Source of the DNA: Anodontia alba
Lineage: Eukaryota; Mollusca; Bivalvia; Lucinida; Lucinidae
Direction of reading: 5' to 3'
Length of the DNA: 64,000 nt
Assembly (NCBI GenBank): GCA_964016985.1
Contig: OZ024821.1
Coordinates: forward strand, 88,034,535-88,098,534
A program made the position numbers and the translations under genes. Below are positions 10,140-21,969 of the stretch, one piece after another. The notes under the pieces were generated by a model. That model saw only the letters and a list, made by a program, of their open reading frames with translations. It searched no databases and was not told where the DNA came from. The stretch's first letter is position 1; each line of letters opens with the position of its first letter.

Positions 10140-11382
10140 GTTATAAAATGATTATTAATCTTTAATCCAATCAATTCACTTATTTATAAAATGTCCAGTG
10201 ATTTTGATTTTTTTATGTCAATGGGGATGCTGTTCCAAACCACAACGCCTGAGTATGATAAACTACCTTTGATTGATTGTGTTGGGGTTTAACGACACAT
10301 CAACCCTTGAGGGTCATTTTGTGTCGTCTCCCAGAGAAAGGGAGAAAAGAGATAGAAGAGAGAGTAGAGGAGATGAAAGAGAGGGACAGGGAAGAAAGAG
10401 GAACAGGAAAGAAAGTGAAGAAACAGAAGAAATAAAAACATTCCCCCTCTACCCTTACCCACTACAAGGATAGCAGGCCTTGCCCAACTGTAAGCCAATA
10501 TCAGTTGGACGCCCCAGTGATGTAAGATACACAGCACCTTCGCACCACCCGACCACCCCAAAACTACCTTTGAATAAATTGCATTTTGGTTGTGGCAATA
10601 AGTAATTCTTGTGAGTCACAGATCTTAAATTAGATGCAGTATTATCGAGATTCACATCGCGCATTTGGAATAACTCCTGTAAATAGGTTGGTGCCAAATT
10701 GTTATAAATTTTGTACATAATTTTAGCTTTGTTAAGAAATACAGTTTGATCAAATGACAGAATATCTAACCTTTGAAGCGCTTCGTGAAAACCATTATAA
10801 GTTTGCGACAGGATTAATTTACAAGCCCGTCTTTGTAATGTTTTTATTTTACTTATATTGCTATTCGACGTATTAGACCAAACCGTACTGCAATACTCTA
10901 GATGCGGCTTAATGTAAGCATTATAAAATACTGTAACAGTCTATGCTCTTTGGATAAATACTGCCGTATTTTGCCAAGTAGCCATAAATAAGAAGATACC
11001 TTTTTGGAAACGTGGAGAAGCTGATTATTCCACAACAAATTTTCGTCAACTTGTACACCCAGTATTTTGCTGATAGTTGTCATTTTGATGTCAATTGCAT
11101 TGTATCTCAGAGATAAATTGGGATTTTGTAAGTTGCTTCTTCTCTGTCTGCTAGTAATCAACATAACATTTGTTTTCTCGGTATTTAAAATCATGCCATT
11201 TTGTCTACACCAAACATGAAGTGCATTTAATGAAAATTGTAGATTGGATTCAAGCTGATCTGTATTACATTGCACATCATAAATAGTGGTGTCATCAGCA
11301 TATAGGTCAACATTTGCTGAGTTCTTTAACACTAATGGCAAATCATTAATAAAAAGTAAGAATAATAATAGTGCCAAGTCAC
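10140..11382 (-). pseudogene. LINE reverse transcriptase remnant (CR1/L2-like)
   Basis: Read on the minus strand, it opens with a reverse-transcriptase palm segment: LLFLLFINDLP, then YADD at 11291-11302. It continues to the LINE motif LEYCSTVW after a frameshift near 10925. The C-terminal tail MYKIYNNLAPTYLQ ... NLRS ... SYSGVVVWNSIP follows. The N-terminal endonuclease and early RT motifs are absent, so the copy is 5'-truncated near 11382. SINE-H copy 2 splits the last part. The clade is inferred from the tail motifs and is provisional. It is not functional. Confidence 0.85.
10273..10560 (-). mobile_element. SINE-H copy 2, with 13-bp target duplication
   Basis: It is flanked by AAACTACCTTTGA at 10260-10272 and 10561-10573, a direct target-site duplication typical of LINE-driven insertion. 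It interrupts the LINE C-terminal coding sequence, which reads through when the insert is removed. It is nearly identical to copy 1. Neither A and B boxes nor a tRNA fold are obvious in its head, so its RNA origin is unknown. Confidence 0.85.
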
Positions 11383-12220
11383 TGCATTTCTTTTATTTAA
11401 TCTAATTTGCATAATTTATTATGCAGGCTTCCGTAAAGTCTTTGGCTTTCAAACTGTAATAATTTGACAACTCAAGTAAGGATTTTTAAAGTGTTTAATA
11501 TTAGCAAGCTTTGATCGTATCTCTTTCATAATCTACATGTATAGAAACGTCGTTTAATTTCTTCTTTTTTATTTCTTTCTTTTATTTTTTTTTTTTTTTT
11601 TTTTTATTTATTTTTTATTCTAATCATCTAATTCCGAATACTTGCAGGTATGTGTTTATGCTAATGATATGAGGTGAACCTACTAGTAATCTATAGCAAT
11701 GGTGTATCTTCACAAGGGCCTTCCCTCCACTTGGAACCGATTCCCTGGTGGAGGCCCGGTCCTCGATCTGGAGCCAAAACGTTCCAAAACAAGATCGACT
11801 ATCTGTTCACGCTATAGTTCTGCTGTATGCCATGACGTAAATAATAAACAGATAAACTTACGTCAGTAAAACATACATGGAACAATAACAGCAACAGATT
11901 TTGAAAGCTGAATATACTTCAAAGTTCTTTTTTATGAGCTGAGAAAATATAATTAATGGCAAACGAAATCATAGCGAGAAATTTTCAAACACTTCCTATT
12001 TTTGGTGCCACACAGGAAAATTTGTTTTCGGTCATATACAAATACAGATTTAAATGATTCTTTGCATTAACTCCGATAATGGCATTGCTCAGTTTTGATA
12101 ATTCTCCAAAAGTGAGTAAGTTATTCTGTAAGCACAGAGCGAAAGTCCTTTCCAGAATGTGCGGACGTACGTGCAGGTTTGGGCGTACGATGCGCCGCAA
12201 ACACCTTTTTACTTGATGCC
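11383..12220. other. Unassigned sequence with poly-T
   Basis: It contains a T-rich low-complexity run (11565-11625). A 79-codon minus-strand open frame at 11985-12224 has no recognised similarity. Confidence 0.45.
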
Positions 12221-12329
12221 ACATGTTATGTTTTCTTTTATTTCGATATCTTTCCAGTAAAGATATTGTAAACTATTGCTCCAGTTTGAATTCCGAAGTC
12301 AAGGTATTTAGACTAACGGTTAGATGTTT

Positions 12330-13071
12330 GATGTGCATGACAATCAAACATGTATTCAAGAATTTCATAGGAAGTATGTTTTGGATCCAAATGACAAGGT
12401 CCTAAATAACGTGGTCGTTTATATATCAATACACTAAACCATCAACTGAGCGCCATCAAAGCCGATAGAGAGACTTCGGAAGTAGAGAAGTCAGTTGTCT
12501 ATGTCAACCGCAACCATTTAGCCTTGAAGATTTCTGTTAATGTTAAAGAATAGCAAGACAAGCTTTCTACGATGCATTTGTTACCTAAGCTTCATAAAAA
12601 AATAAAGGAAGGTTATTCCTAATTTAAAAAAAAAGTAAGAGAAAAGTCCAGGGAGTGCCACAATAAAGTTCCTGTAGCACTACTGAACTTTCTAAATTAT
12701 TAACTTCTTGCCTCACTGCTATTAAAAATCATGTAATTAGATATTGTGAAAAAGTTAACGAAAGAACAGGCAGGAAGTTGGTTAGATCGATTAAAAAATC
12801 TGATGAAGTACTTAATAAACTAAATTCAAGAGGATTTTGCGTGTCCAGTATGTCAATATATGATTTTTCTACACTTTTCACAACTTTGCCCCATAATTTA
12901 ATCAAAGAGAAACTTACAGACTTTACAGTCCAAAAACGATTTAAAGTTTGGTCTTATAAAAACATATGTGACGCATTATCATACCTTTTAGACAGCATTT
13001 ACATTAGATTTAGCACTAAGTTACACAGATAAATTTTGGAAATTACGATTGAGGTCCTTTTGTGGCAGATT

Positions 13072-13115
<44 letters not shown>

Positions 13116-14200
13116 TTTTTTTAATTTGTTACGAATGATACTTTATGGCGTTTCTTTCTAAATAAGCTGATATGATTGAAGCTTTTAACTCACCTTCCAG
13201 ATACCTGGACGTCCTTTAGAATATCGATAATCCTTACTTTGAAGAAATGGTCACTCATTTATCCTATTGAACTGCAACTGAACATATCTTACTCTACTGA
13301 TACCGACGCCCCTTGTTTAAATTTGCATTTATCAATGTCAAGCGGTTTTGTTTCATCCAAACATTATTATAAACGCGATGATTTTGATTTTGACATTGTT
13401 AATTTCCCTTGTTTGAATGGCGGCGTTCCTGCTTCTTCTTAATGTGTTCACATTTCTCAACTTATTCTGTTTGCAAAAGTGTCTGGTCATTTGGCTGACT
13501 TCAATGCCCGTAACAAACCTTTGACTACCAAACTTTTCTAAGAGGGTATCAGTATCATAAACTTCGGAAAGCTTTTTCTCAGTTTTAACGTCGACATTAC
13601 GAATTGGTTTTTAAATACGATACTTGACTCAAACCATTTCTGCTACAAAGCCTATCCGAACCTAACTTTTATGGCAACTTAGTACTTTTGTTATTTTATA
13701 TATAGCCCAGTGTTGGTGAAAAGTTGCTGCTGGTGGTGTAAACCAAAATTTTCTGACAATTTAGTATAATTGTCATATGTATAAACGAAAGGGGTATAGC
13801 ATTGATGTCATAAAACAGTACGCTTGCTTAGCGTAGGACCCCACCACGGTTGACCATTTTGCTTACCTCTTTAATTGCACACAGATGAGTCGGGGTTCTG
13901 ACTCTGTGATGGCCCCAACTTAAAAGTCATCTATTTAGATTGCCTGGACTGAATCGGGGATCAGCTGGTGATGTCCTTATGCTCCAGTATTCCTGTTGTG
14001 TTGTTAGACACCCAAAGGATCCCCAAGTGTTTCAACACGTTGTTTCTGTTAAGTCCTCATCTTTGATTCATTATAGGCTTTATCTGCGATTTATTTGTTG
14101 CCCGTAATAATTCATCGATCTGTCTGAAGGCCTCCACGCAGACCGAACAAATATATGTCTTTTTGCCACTAAGAAAGCTAAGGGCGAGAGTTGGGATCCC
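12330..14200 (+). pseudogene. Penelope-like element, copy 1 (dead)
   Basis: Plus-strand translation in shifting frames shows the Penelope-type N-terminal motif LPKLHK (12581-12598). It continues with FSTLFTTLPHNLIKEKL (about 12868-12915) and EAFNSPSRYLDV (about 13170-13212), where YLDD has become YLDV so the second catalytic Asp is lost. NFPCLNGGVPAS follows near 13405. The 3' part (13770-14180) matches copy 2. A 42-T tract at 13073-13114 expands the Phe/Leu codons before the CYE motif. Many stops and frameshifts are present. The assignment rests on LPKLHK and on the gene order compared with copy 2. Confidence 0.8.
13690..13737. repeat. 45-bp direct repeat, left copy
   Basis: 'attttatatatagcccagtg' followed by 'gaaaagttgctgctgg' recurs at 14551-14598 with few changes, bracketing the 3' part of the Penelope-like element. 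Confidence 0.65.
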
Positions 14201-14440
14201 GTGAGCCAAAATCTGAGAAAATCTGCTTTCTGCTATGTGCGCCCATCGAAGACTCAAATGAGCCCGCGCTGCCACACAGTCCGATCAGTGTCTTCGTTGT
14301 CCGCATGAAGAAACTTTGCATACTTAGCTATCCAAAATTTGCCCAAGGAAGATTCTAATCAGACTGCGCGAATGCACAAATTGATCTTAATTTTCGCTGG
14401 ACGCACCTTTCCGAGGGTATGTTTCCTGACGTTGCAGCTA
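14195..14440. mobile_element. Family F inverted-repeat element
   Basis: The family is defined by 'gcgcccagcgaagattcag', 'gcagtctgatcagagtcttc', 'tgtccgcatgaagaa' and an inverted second half. This copy runs from 'tgtgcgcccatcgaagactc' to 'ttcgctggacgcacctttcc'. It has no coding role. Confidence 0.65.
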
Positions 14441-14550
14441 AAATCAAATTATCATGTCGTTCACATTTTATGCTGTAATTCAACAGTTGAAAAACATGTC
14501 TTAAGCGTGCAAAAGTCTGCGCAAATATGCAGCAGTGACAGTTAAAAAGT

Positions 14551-14598
14551 ATTTTATACATAGCCCGGTATTGATGAAAAGTTGCTGCTGGTGTAATC
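14551..14598. repeat. 45-bp direct repeat, right copy
   Basis: Partner of 13690-13737. The interval between the copies is about 860 bp. Confidence 0.65.
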
Positions 14599-14729
14599 GG
14601 CTCCTACGATATTTCCAAGAAGTATGTATTTGCAAACAAGTTTAATGGTAAAACACGAAGCTTTCTGCGTGCGCCGAATACCTTTCATATAATCTTCCTC
14701 TCTTTAGCACTGTAGTGGAAATCGCCCTC

Positions 14730-14774
14730 TCTCCCCCTTTCCCCCCCCCCCCTCCCACACACACACACACACTA
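14730..14774. repeat. C-rich tract and (CA)n microsatellite
   Basis: Cytosine-rich sequence with a 12-C run passes directly into alternating CA. Confidence 0.9.
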
Positions 14775-14995
14775 TATTTTGAGAACGTGTACAGTCTATA
14801 GCAGCCACATTTAGACAATTTATTTTTATTGTCGTACTTGTTAGAGAAAAGCCTCCGCTGTAAATATCGGCCCCTGCTGATAATGTTCTGGAACCTACAC
14901 TCGATCTGTGTCTATTAACGGTTACTTTAAGTGCGATTAAGAATAGAAATTCAGAGTTTGAGTTTAAACTTGCACTGAATGATGGAAATCATTCG

Positions 14996-15273
14996 CATCA
15001 CGAAAACATACCTTTATAATTTTGACCCCCTTAAACCCCACTTTTATATTGTAAAACTGGGGTTTACAGGGGCATACATTATTATTCTTATTTCTATTAA
15101 AAACATAGATTGTGGTACTCATTAGAACCGCCTCGCCAAGGCGGTTCTAACGAGTACCCACAATCTATGTTTTGAGCAGAAATATGAAAAATATCAGAAT
15201 TTTTTATCTGATTTTTTTTCCGTTTTTGATTGTAAAATGTTCTATGTATTTGAATAGGTTTGTTTTCGTAATG
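14996..15273 (+). mobile_element. PalA copy 5
   Basis: Full length with an intact hairpin (loop CGCCAA). Confidence 0.92.
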
Positions 15274-15445
15274 GCTATTTTGATGTCGCACAAAAATTGC
15301 CTTATGTTTTTCATCATCCAGTGCAAGCTCAAAATCTGAATTCCAATTCTTATATTTATATTTTCCATTATCAGTCCATTATCAGCGCAATCTGTACATT
15401 TCAAATCGCTTTATTTCCAAATATTTGGAATTAAATGTCACTTAA

Positions 15446-15640
15446 AGGAGGTCTTCCAGCAGCCCAGCTGCGGATTTCCCGCGCTTAACGTCATTGAGAG
15501 AAGTGACCGACGTCACGCAGACGTATGTAAATAAAGTTACAGGCGAACGCTCACATAGCCCCGCCCTAATGCACGGCCTAGGTTACGTCATTGCTCAATG
15601 TTTTGCACCGAGAACTGAACTGCTACAAGAATGCCTGCTT
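15446..15640. promoter_or_regulatory. CpG- and ACGTCA-rich island (possible regulatory module)
   Basis: In AT-rich surroundings this stretch holds about 15 CpGs. It has three ACGTCA motifs (15488-15493, the GACGTCAC at 15509-15516, and 15585-15590) and a CCCCGCCC GC-box. ACGTCA is the CREB/ATF half-site family. No adjacent gene was recognised, so function is inference only. Confidence 0.3.
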
Positions 15641-16304
15641 TATCATATCGATTACAGTTAAAATGTAAATATTGTAAAATGTAATATTCAAATGTGGCTA
15701 TATACTCAATATTAAATTCACACTGGAGACGGAATGGGTTAATAAACTCTGAATGTATTCATTTCCAATAGCCGAGCCCTAAACCAACCTAATTATATAC
15801 CACCGGAAGGATTATTAAGTACATTATAGAACAATTTTAAGTTAATTTACCAGTTTCAGTACACTCTAACCTCGTCTTTCGTTTTTCCGTCTTTGCAGAA
15901 CCATTACAACAACTGATTGAATTACACAAATAAACAAGTGGAACGCATCACATATGGTGTAAAAATGTAACCCTTAATTCAAAAGTTGCATTCAACAAAA
16001 GGTTAACATTTCGAGGCCCTGCATGTGGTAATATTATTCTCACCTGTGACATATTACATTAATGTATGTTATATTGTCTATTATGCAAATGAAATTTGAA
16101 TATCGACATTGCCAAACGTTCTAGAGCAAAACATGTAATAAAATGGACTAACTAAGAGCTTTAAGTCATTGTCCTCACTTGACTTCACATGTTAATGTTT
16201 TTTATCATCAATCATAAGTATTGTTACAAGATTTGAACTCATAATATTGGCACTCACTGTAGACTTTCCGTAGGTTAAAGGTTATAATATTTGTTTATTG
16301 TTTG
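15641..16304. other. Unassigned AT-rich sequence
   Basis: No gene or repeat family was recognised. Confidence 0.4.
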
Positions 16305-16419
16305 GGGTAGAGGTCATGAAAAGTGTTTATTGTACTTTAAGCACAGGGTAAAAGGACGGGAATGCTTGGAGAATAGAAATTTAAGAGGATTGATTACACT
16401 TGGTAGATGTTCTGCCATT

Positions 16420-17100
16420 TTTTGACAAAGAAGACAACTTCGTAGTTTCCTGTTTGCTTTACAACAATTCCCTTCTGGAGAGGGGTCTGCTCTAAAGGGA
16501 AATAATTTGCGCCAAATCCTTTTTGAATTAAGAGGCAACTATAAAACCAATTTGTTAGATCTTAAAGGGAATTAATACACTTTTAGGCAACTCTATCAAA
16601 GTTGCATTATCTCCCTTCCGAAAAGGGGTTAACTCCAAACGGAAAACATTTGCTTTCCTAGGGTGTAAATACTTTCCTTTTTGAGTAGACCCTTTTCAAA
16701 AGGGGCAAATGCAAGACGAAATCGTTCGCACCCTTTTGGAATAATCTTTCCGCATCACGAAAACATGCCTATATAATGTTGTTGACCCCCACCCCCCTCC
16801 TTAAACCCCACTTTTATAAAGCAAAACTGGGATTTATATGGATATTCATTATTTGTCTTATTTCTGCTCAGAAAACATACATTATGGGTACTCGTTAGAA
16901 ACGCCTTTTCAGTCTATGTTTTGAGCAGAAATATGAGAAATATCAGAACTTTTATCTGAAAATTTTCATTTTTTGGTGGTAAAATTTTCAGTGTATTTGA
17001 ATAGGCATGTTTTCGTAATGATTTAGAGTAGATTCCTTTTCAGAAGCGGTTTGGCGTGCTGGAATGCAAATAGGAGGCTAAAAAAGTTGTCTTCATTGTA
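16420..17100. mobile_element. Family K element pair, interrupted by PalA
   Basis: 'agacaacttcgtagtttcct', 'cccttctggagaggggtctg' and a following 'ctcccttccgaaaaggggtt' belong to family K. Its inverse half resumes after the PalA insertion with 'agagtagattccttttcag' (17024-17042) and 'aaaaagttgtcttc'. Confidence 0.55.
16753..17020 (+). mobile_element. PalA copy 6 (right palindrome arm deleted)
   Basis: The ends and flanking arms are present. The left palindrome arm reads to AGAAACGCC and then jumps to 'agtctatgttttgagcag', so most of the right arm is missing. Confidence 0.9.
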
Positions 17101-17410
17101 CAAATGGAGGAATGTATAAAGCGTATTAATCTCTAAATACAAAATTATAGCCACAGCATGCGAAAAGGGGGATTCTATGCGGACAGTCTGAGCAGGCTTG
17201 ATCTGTCCGCTTTCCGAATTATTCTATGATGTTGCCCATATCGTCGTTCTGCTAAGGCCCTGAGCGGACTGCAAGAATACATAGAACAACCTGGCCATTC
17301 ATTGTTTGTATGTAATACAAGAGCCTCTCTCCATGTTATGGCTCATACAATGACATGATATAGACATGATATAGAAAAACAATAATAATTTTGTCCTACG
17401 ATGTGAAGCA

Positions 17411-17664
17411 CATTACGAGAGCACACCTATTCAAATATATTGAAAATTTCACCACCCAAAACTGAAAGTTTTTAGATAAAAATACTGATATTTTTTTCAT
17501 ATTTCTGCTCAAAAATCTTTCGCGAGGCGGTTCTAACGAGTACATACAATCTATGTTTTTGAGCAGAAATAAGAAAAATAATGAATACCCCTGTTAACCC
17601 CAGTTTTGCTATATAAAAGTGGGGTTTAATGGGGTCAAAATTATATAGGTATGTTATCATGATG
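17411..17664 (-). mobile_element. PalA copy 7 (right palindrome arm deleted)
   Basis: Both ends are present. Plus-strand sequence jumps from 'tctgctcaaaa' to 'gcgaggcggttctaacgag', which removes the element's right arm. Opposite in orientation to copy 6, 390 bp away. Confidence 0.9.
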
Positions 17665-18350
17665 ATAAGAACCTTTACCACTCTCTGGGCTAATTTAGCT
17701 GACGTAATACCGATGATATGGTTTCTTATTTTTCCCAGAAACTAGGCTTTGGCAAATCTATCATCTGGACAAAATGTCAACCCCATTTTCTGGACAAAAT
17801 AAGAAAACTATTTAAATTGCGTCTGTTGAATGTTTTAGACTTATTTATATACTCATACTTTTTGATTAAATCATATCAGTTTTATGGCATTTGTATACAC
17901 CTAAGCGTTCAAGATAACATATTAGTAAGCGTCTTGAAGGTTAGAAAAACTATTTCTGGAATATTTATGGCATTTGCGACCATGAAAAATTTAAATAAGT
18001 CTTGTACATTTTCATTGTATTACACGTATTGATGAGGGTCTCAGTGAATGATGGGTTTGTTAGTTGTGATTCGTAGCACTGACACGTCTTTAGCTTGAGG
18101 TTTATAATTTCTGTCATGTAGTTATGATGTTATATATTGATCAAATCAATAAAAATAATTGAAATGATCTGGACAAATATATATGGTAATATTACAGTCA
18201 AAAATAATGGAACCATGACCAAGACATAGTTCATAACGTTTTCAAATCAAAGTAGCATAATATGTTTTCAAAATCATAACTAAAAAGCTGAAGAATGCTG
18301 TCATCAGACGGTGAGGGAGTTCTTCATATCGGGAAGACCGTGTATGTATT
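17665..18350. other. Unassigned sequence with a dispersed AT-rich repeat
   Basis: 17820-17925 resembles 20515-20620 ('acttatttatatactc...ttttatggc.tttg.ttacacct'), a two-copy dispersed repeat. A 104-codon open frame at 17718-18032 lies over it and is not supported as a gene. Confidence 0.45.
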
Positions 18351-19140
18351 TTTATACCCCGCCACACAATAGTGGCAGGGTATTATGGTTTCACGTTGGA
18401 CGTCCGTGTGTCCGTCCGTCCGTCGTACGTAAGTCCATCCGTCCGTTTTTCGTTTCCGGATGATAACTTGAGTAAACATCAATGGATTTTCACTAAACTT
18501 GGTATGCGCATTGATATTGTGGCTATCTGGTTTGGGATTGCTAATGGGCAAATTTCGTCTATTTTTTACGGAGTTATCTGCCCGAGACACGCCCAAATTT
18601 TCGTTTCCGGATGATAACTTCAGTAAATAACATGGGATTTTCACCAAACTTGCTATATGCATTGAGATTAAAGATATCTGGTTTGGGATTGCTAATGCGC
18701 AAATTTCGTCAATTTTGTACGGAGTTATCTACCCGAGACACGCCCATATTTTCGTTTCCGGACGATAATTTCAGTAAATAACAAGGGATTTTAACCAAAC
18801 TTGATATATATATTAACATTAAAGAGATCGGGTTTGAAATTGCTAATGTGCAAATTTCGTCAAATTTTTACGGAGACACAGCCATATTTTCGTTTCCGGA
18901 CGGTAACTTGAGTAAATAACAAAGGATGTTAACCAAACTTGCTATATGCATTGGCATTAAGGTTATCTGTTTTTGAATTGCTAATGGGCAAATTTCGTCA
19001 AATTTTACAGAGTTATCTGCCCGAGACACACCCATATTTTCGTTCCCGGACGATAACTTGAGTAAATAACAAGGCCTTTTAACCAAACTTGCTATATGCA
19101 TTGATATTATCAAGAACTGGGTTAGGATTGTTATCTGTAC
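18351..19140. repeat. Tandem array, about 150-bp unit, five units
   Basis: It starts with a small hairpin (CCCCGCCACACAATAGTGGC) and a CCGTCCGT run. Then 'cgtttccggatgataactt' recurs at 18451, 18602, 18753, 18891 and 19041 (spacings 151, 151, 138, 150). Each unit carries 'attgctaatgggcaaatttc' and 'gagttatctgcccgagacac'. The long open frames on both strands arise from the array. Confidence 0.85.
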
Positions 19141-19223
19141 ATTGATATTATCAGGATCTAGTTTAGGATTGTTATCTGTTTGAGTCTTAAGCTGGAGTTT
19201 CCTAAATTGATGTTTGTTTTCAA

Positions 19224-19362
19224 GGCCGATGCGGTTCTAACGAGTACCCACAATCTATATTTTGAGCAGAAATATGAAAAATATCAGAATTTTATCTGAA
19301 AATTTAAAAAAAATTTTGTGGTAAAATTTTCAGTATATTTAAATAGGCTTGTTTCCGTAATG
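19224..19362 (+). mobile_element. PalA copy 8 (right half only)
   Basis: It begins in the hairpin loop at 'gatgcggttctaacgag' and runs to GTTTCCGTAATG. The left half is absent. Confidence 0.88.
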
Positions 19363-19438
19363 ATTTAAGTCACTAAGGGAAAACATACACCTTTGCACAT
19401 AAAATGTAACATGTTGCCTTTAAAAAATAAGGGAAAAC

Positions 19439-19715
19439 CATTACGAAAACTCGCCTATGTAAATATATAGAAAATTTCACCGCCAGAAATTGAAAATTTT
19501 CAGATAAAAAACTGTGATATTTTTCATATTTCTGCTCAAAACATAGATTGTGGGTACTCGTTAGAACCGCCTCGGCGAGGCGGTTCTAACGAGTACCACA
19601 ATCTATGTTTTAAGTAGAAATAAGAAAAATAATGTATACCCCTGTAAACCCCAGTTTTACTATATTAAAGTGGGGTTTAAGGGGGTCAAAACTATACAGT
19701 CATGTTTTCGTGATG
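19439..19715 (-). mobile_element. PalA copy 9
   Basis: Full length with a perfect CCTCGGCGAGG loop, 76 bp from copy 8 and in opposite orientation. Confidence 0.92.
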
Positions 19716-20126
19716 CGAAAACTCAAACCTGCCTGCACAGAAGAGATATGTTGTCAGTCGTCTTAACCACCTGTATATGACTTTGAGATTATTAAATCTT
19801 TTTTTTTTTTTTGCTTTAAGCAGAGATCTGGTCAACACGACATTAACCAGTGAGTGCAGCACTGAATTACATGTAAGCGACGTAAATATAATCCATTGCT
19901 ACACATGAAAAGCCTATTTAAATCCGAGTTTAATTTCCTTGATGTTTTCTCTGTTTCAAATAGCCCCTTCACATAACATGTTTCACAGATTGTCCAGCAA
20001 AGATCAGTCTATCTGGATGCGCATGTTAATCTAAGTCTTTACTTGGTGTAAATATTATAACGTATTTTTCGTATGCTCCGGCTTAAATGTGCTTGACTGG
20101 AGTACGCTTTAGCGATTATGCTTCAC

Positions 20127-20401
20127 CGTCATGAAAACACGCCTATATAATTTTGACCCCATTAAATCCCACTTTTATATAGTAAAATTGAGACTTACAG
20201 GGGTATAGATTAATTTTCGTATTGTGCTCAAAACATAAATTGTGCGCACTCATTAGAACCGTCTTGCCGATGCGGTTCTAACGAGTACCCACAATCTATG
20301 TTTTGAGCAGACACATGAAAAATATAAGAGTTTTTATCTGAAAATTTTCAGTTTTGGAAGTGAAATTTTCTATATATTTCAATAGGCGTGCTTTCGTTAT
20401 G
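20127..20401 (+). mobile_element. PalA copy 10
   Basis: Full length but diverged. The left hairpin arm has private changes (CATAAATTGTGCGCACTCAT) not mirrored in the right arm. Confidence 0.9.
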
Positions 20402-20692
20402 TTTATTTTGAATAAAAATATGTCCAGGCAGTGCAAGCATGTCTATATTTTCCCTCTTTTTACGTGAGAACTATTGATATTTCCACGACAGATCTCACAT
20501 AGTCCGAAATAAATTTACTTGGAATTGTTTAGATACTTATTTATATACTCGTATATTTTGTTTATTAAATTATATAAATTTTATGGCTTTTGCTTACACC
20601 TAGCAGAGCTATATAAAGATTTTTCAGTTTACAGTATTCGATATTTCACAGTGACATCTTTAACTATAGTAATACTACATAGATTTTGGGGA

Positions 20693-20974
20693 CATACGAA
20701 AACACTCCTGTTCAAATATGTATATTGAAAATTTTACAACCAAAAAAGGAAAATTTTCAGATAAAAATTTATTATATTGTTCAAATTTCTTCTCAAAACA
20801 TGGATTGTGGGTACTAGTTAGAACCGCCTCGGCAAGGCGGTTCTAATGAGTACCCAGAATCTATGTTTTCTTAGCAAAATAAGAAAAATAATGTATACAC
20901 CTGTAAACCCCAGTTTTACTATATAAAATTTGGTTTAAGGGGGGTCAAAACTATATTGTCGTGTTTTGGTGATG
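20693..20974 (-). mobile_element. PalA copy 11
   Basis: Full length with slight decay of both ends (CATACGAAAACAC, GTTTTGGTGATG). Confidence 0.9.
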
Positions 20975-21462
20975 ATCAGACTGAAATAAGCCCATGTCTG
21001 TAAATAAGAACAGAACGGTATGTGGAAGCAAAGTTAGTACGGATAAGTCAACATATATTTCGAATAATTGTGCACTGAAGTAATTGACAGACTTGGGGGA
21101 ATCTATAGAATTTGATTTACGTGTCTGAAATACGTGAACATTTTGAACGCAAAGAGAGTATGTAGTAACTAAGGCAATGGCATGATAATGATATAATGTG
21201 TGAAAAATGCATGTACGTGTTCAAAATGCTAAAAAGGTTTACGTAAAAGCTGGCAGGTATCAGTTAAAATGTTGTATCGCGAATTACCATACTGTATCTA
21301 GTAGACATTTGTAACATATGCTAACAAATCCAGTAGAGACTAATTTACACTAAAATTGTATAAATTGTAGCAATTACTCACAGCTATACTTGCGGTATGT
21401 AAAAGAAATTAAGTAGCAGAGAATATCAAATAATAGCAGATGGCCTTACAATATCAAGCTCA
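20975..21462. other. Unassigned spacer between PalA copies
   Basis: No feature was recognised. Confidence 0.4.
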
Positions 21463-21740
21463 CATCACGAAAATACGCCTATATACATTTGACCCCCTGA
21501 AACCCCACTTTTATATAGTAATACTGGGGTTTACAGGGGTATACATTATTTTTCTTATTTCTGCTCAAAAACATAGATAGATTGTGGGTACTCGTTAGAA
21601 CCGCCTCGTTGAGGCGGTTCTAACGAGTACCCACAATCTATGTTTTGAGTAGAAATATGAAGAATATCCGAATTTTTTATCTGAAATTTTTTTTGGTGGT
21701 AAAATTTTCAGTATATTTGAATAAGCATGTTTTCGTAATG
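21463..21740 (+). mobile_element. PalA copy 12
   Basis: Full length with a small 'atag' repeat in the left hairpin arm (CATAGATAGATTG). Confidence 0.92.
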
Positions 21741-21969
21741 GACAATTTATTAACTATGTTATCTTAATACGTTTCGTGTTTGGTATATCTCACATAGGGT
21801 GTATACATGTTTTTGTAATGCTATTTTGCATTTTAAAACATCGAATAAAATCTAAAGTAACAAATGCAATAGCAAACTTTATATTAATGTACTTTTATGA
21901 AATAATTGCAACGGTTAACATATCGTTCAAATCGCCATTTGGGTAATAAATGCAGCCGTTAAGATATTT

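Noticed and set aside
9297..11395. 'ctgcatttc' on both sides of the LINE as its target-site duplication
   Set aside because: The left copy is about 20 bp away from the (AAGT)n tail and not adjacent to it, so the match is probably chance.
17718..18032. 104-codon plus-strand open frame
   Set aside because: It overlaps a dispersed AT-rich repeat (partner near 20.5 kb) and shows no domain.
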